Source: a virus
DNA length: 22,536 nt
IMG/VR virus record: IMGVR_UViG_3300030419_006173
Span: 1 to 22,536 of that record
Direction: 5' to 3' (one strand)
The translations under genes and the position numbers were made by a program. The notes under the pieces are model-generated. The model had not been told where the DNA came from, did not search any database, and saw only the letters and a program-made list of their open reading frames with translations. Shown piece by piece: positions 22,024 to 22,536 of the stretch. Each line of letters begins with the position of its first letter. Positions within the stretch are counted from its first letter, which is position 1.

Positions 22024-22536
22024 CGACTATAGTATTCATCACTATTAGGATCGTATGGTGCAAGAGGCCATACTAGTTCCTCACCAGCAATTTCTTCAAC
22101 AGTGTTTTGCCAAAGCTTTTCCTCAAAGATAACATATCCTAAAGTCATTCTTGGACTGTTTGAAAAAGCTGTATGCCAAACAATCTTTTCGTGTTCTGAC
22201 TTACGGCCATAGTAACCTACCTTGCAAGTCCAACCTGGCCTATCAGGAATATGAACTAAGCCTTCTTCATTCTCACCTAAGTTAGGAGCAGGTGAAGTAG
22301 ATCCTTGAGGGTTGATGTGTCGCCAATAGCCTAACTCTTTACCTGGTTCATTGTATGTAAATAAAATATTGTAGCTTGGAACATTCCAATTTGTGTGCCA
22401 AGAGATGTATCCATCTTTTGGATACCATATCTTTAAAGCACAAAAACGATAGCCCAAATAATTACCGAGATTGTCATCAAGCCAATTAGACTTTGAAATA
22501 ATGGGTCTGGCATATTTTTCCTCTATATCTCCTTCT
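22020..22536 (-). CDS. Oxygenase-like (cupin-fold) protein, partial at the right edge
   Basis: The frame is open to the window end, so the N-terminus is missing; 171 codons are visible. Conserved-looking parts are WYPKDGYISWHTNWNVPSYN with an HTN triplet (near 22389-22397), DRPGWTCKVGYYG, and VWHTAFSNSPRMTLGYVIFE with a second His (near 22173-22175) and an Arg (near 22149-22151). The layout resembles the metal-binding beta-helix of Fe(II)/2OG oxygenases, but the first metal motif is HxN rather than HxD. It may be non-canonical, or a non-enzymatic cupin. No terminator separates it from the opposing operon. Confidence 0.55.
   Translation of the reverse strand, partial: EGDIEEKYARPIISKSNWLDDNLGNYLGYRFCALKIWYPKDGYISWHTNWNVPSYNILFTYNEPGKELGYWRHINPQGSTSPAPNLGENEEGLVHIPDRPGWTCKVGYYGRKSEHEKIVWHTAFSNSPRMTLGYVIFEEKLWQNTVEEIAGEELVWPLAPYDPNSDEYYSR

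Noticed and set aside
1-22536. tRNA genes, CRISPR arrays, insertion sequences, integrase or attachment sites
   Set aside because: Looked for by eye and not seen; the window is almost wholly filled with overlapping phage genes.

Overview
This window is part of the late (virion) region of a T4-like contractile-tailed phage, of the distant marine type represented by T4-like cyanophages and pelagiphages. The evidence is a minus-strand gene order that matches T4 exactly: 13-14-15-16-17-18-19-20-67-68-21-22-23. Copies of the T4-type late promoter octamer TATAAATA sit in front of several of these genes. A small gene just after the major capsid gene resembles the Usg family of alphaproteobacteria. 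With the AT-rich composition of the right half, this hints at an alphaproteobacterial host (SAR11-like or a relative), but the host is inference only.

Layout, read in the direction of minus-strand transcription. From 16483 down to 9869 lie two small structural ORFs, neck gp13, a protein with a basic Cys-containing tail, neck gp14, tail-completion gp15, small terminase gp16, a short candidate ORF, an intact staphylococcal-nuclease-type nuclease, and large terminase gp17. From 9802 to 5415 come sheath gp18, tube gp19 and portal gp20. From 5388 to 919 comes the prohead set: gp67-like and gp68-like core proteins, an uncharacterised 133-aa protein, protease gp21, scaffold gp22 and major capsid gp23. 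A strong rho-independent terminator follows gp23. It abuts a late promoter for the Usg-like gene and a second tail-tube-like protein, and another gene starts at the left edge.

At 16503-16520 an 18-bp perfect palindrome contains two opposed TATAAATA boxes. One serves the minus-strand neck/packaging genes and the other serves a plus-strand operon of ten tightly overlapping genes (16542-22023). That operon encodes an aspartyl-hydroxylase-like oxygenase, a radical SAM enzyme, an unknown protein, a GT-A-type glycosyltransferase, a coiled-coil peptide, a second glycosyltransferase, a MIP18-family (DUF59) Fe-S assembly protein, a third glycosyltransferase, a methyltransferase-like protein and a second unknown protein. 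It ends tail to tail, with overlapping stop codons, against a partial oxygenase-like gene that runs off the right edge.

The minus-strand genes build and fill the head and attach the tail. The plus-strand operon appears to be a late-expressed modification module that installs or edits a glycan (or a glycosylated peptide) on virion or cell-surface material, with the phage supplying an Fe-S maturation factor for its own radical SAM enzyme. This is the most novel part of the window. Almost every base is coding; there is no gene-free stretch above 300 bases, and I saw no tRNA, CRISPR array or insertion sequence.
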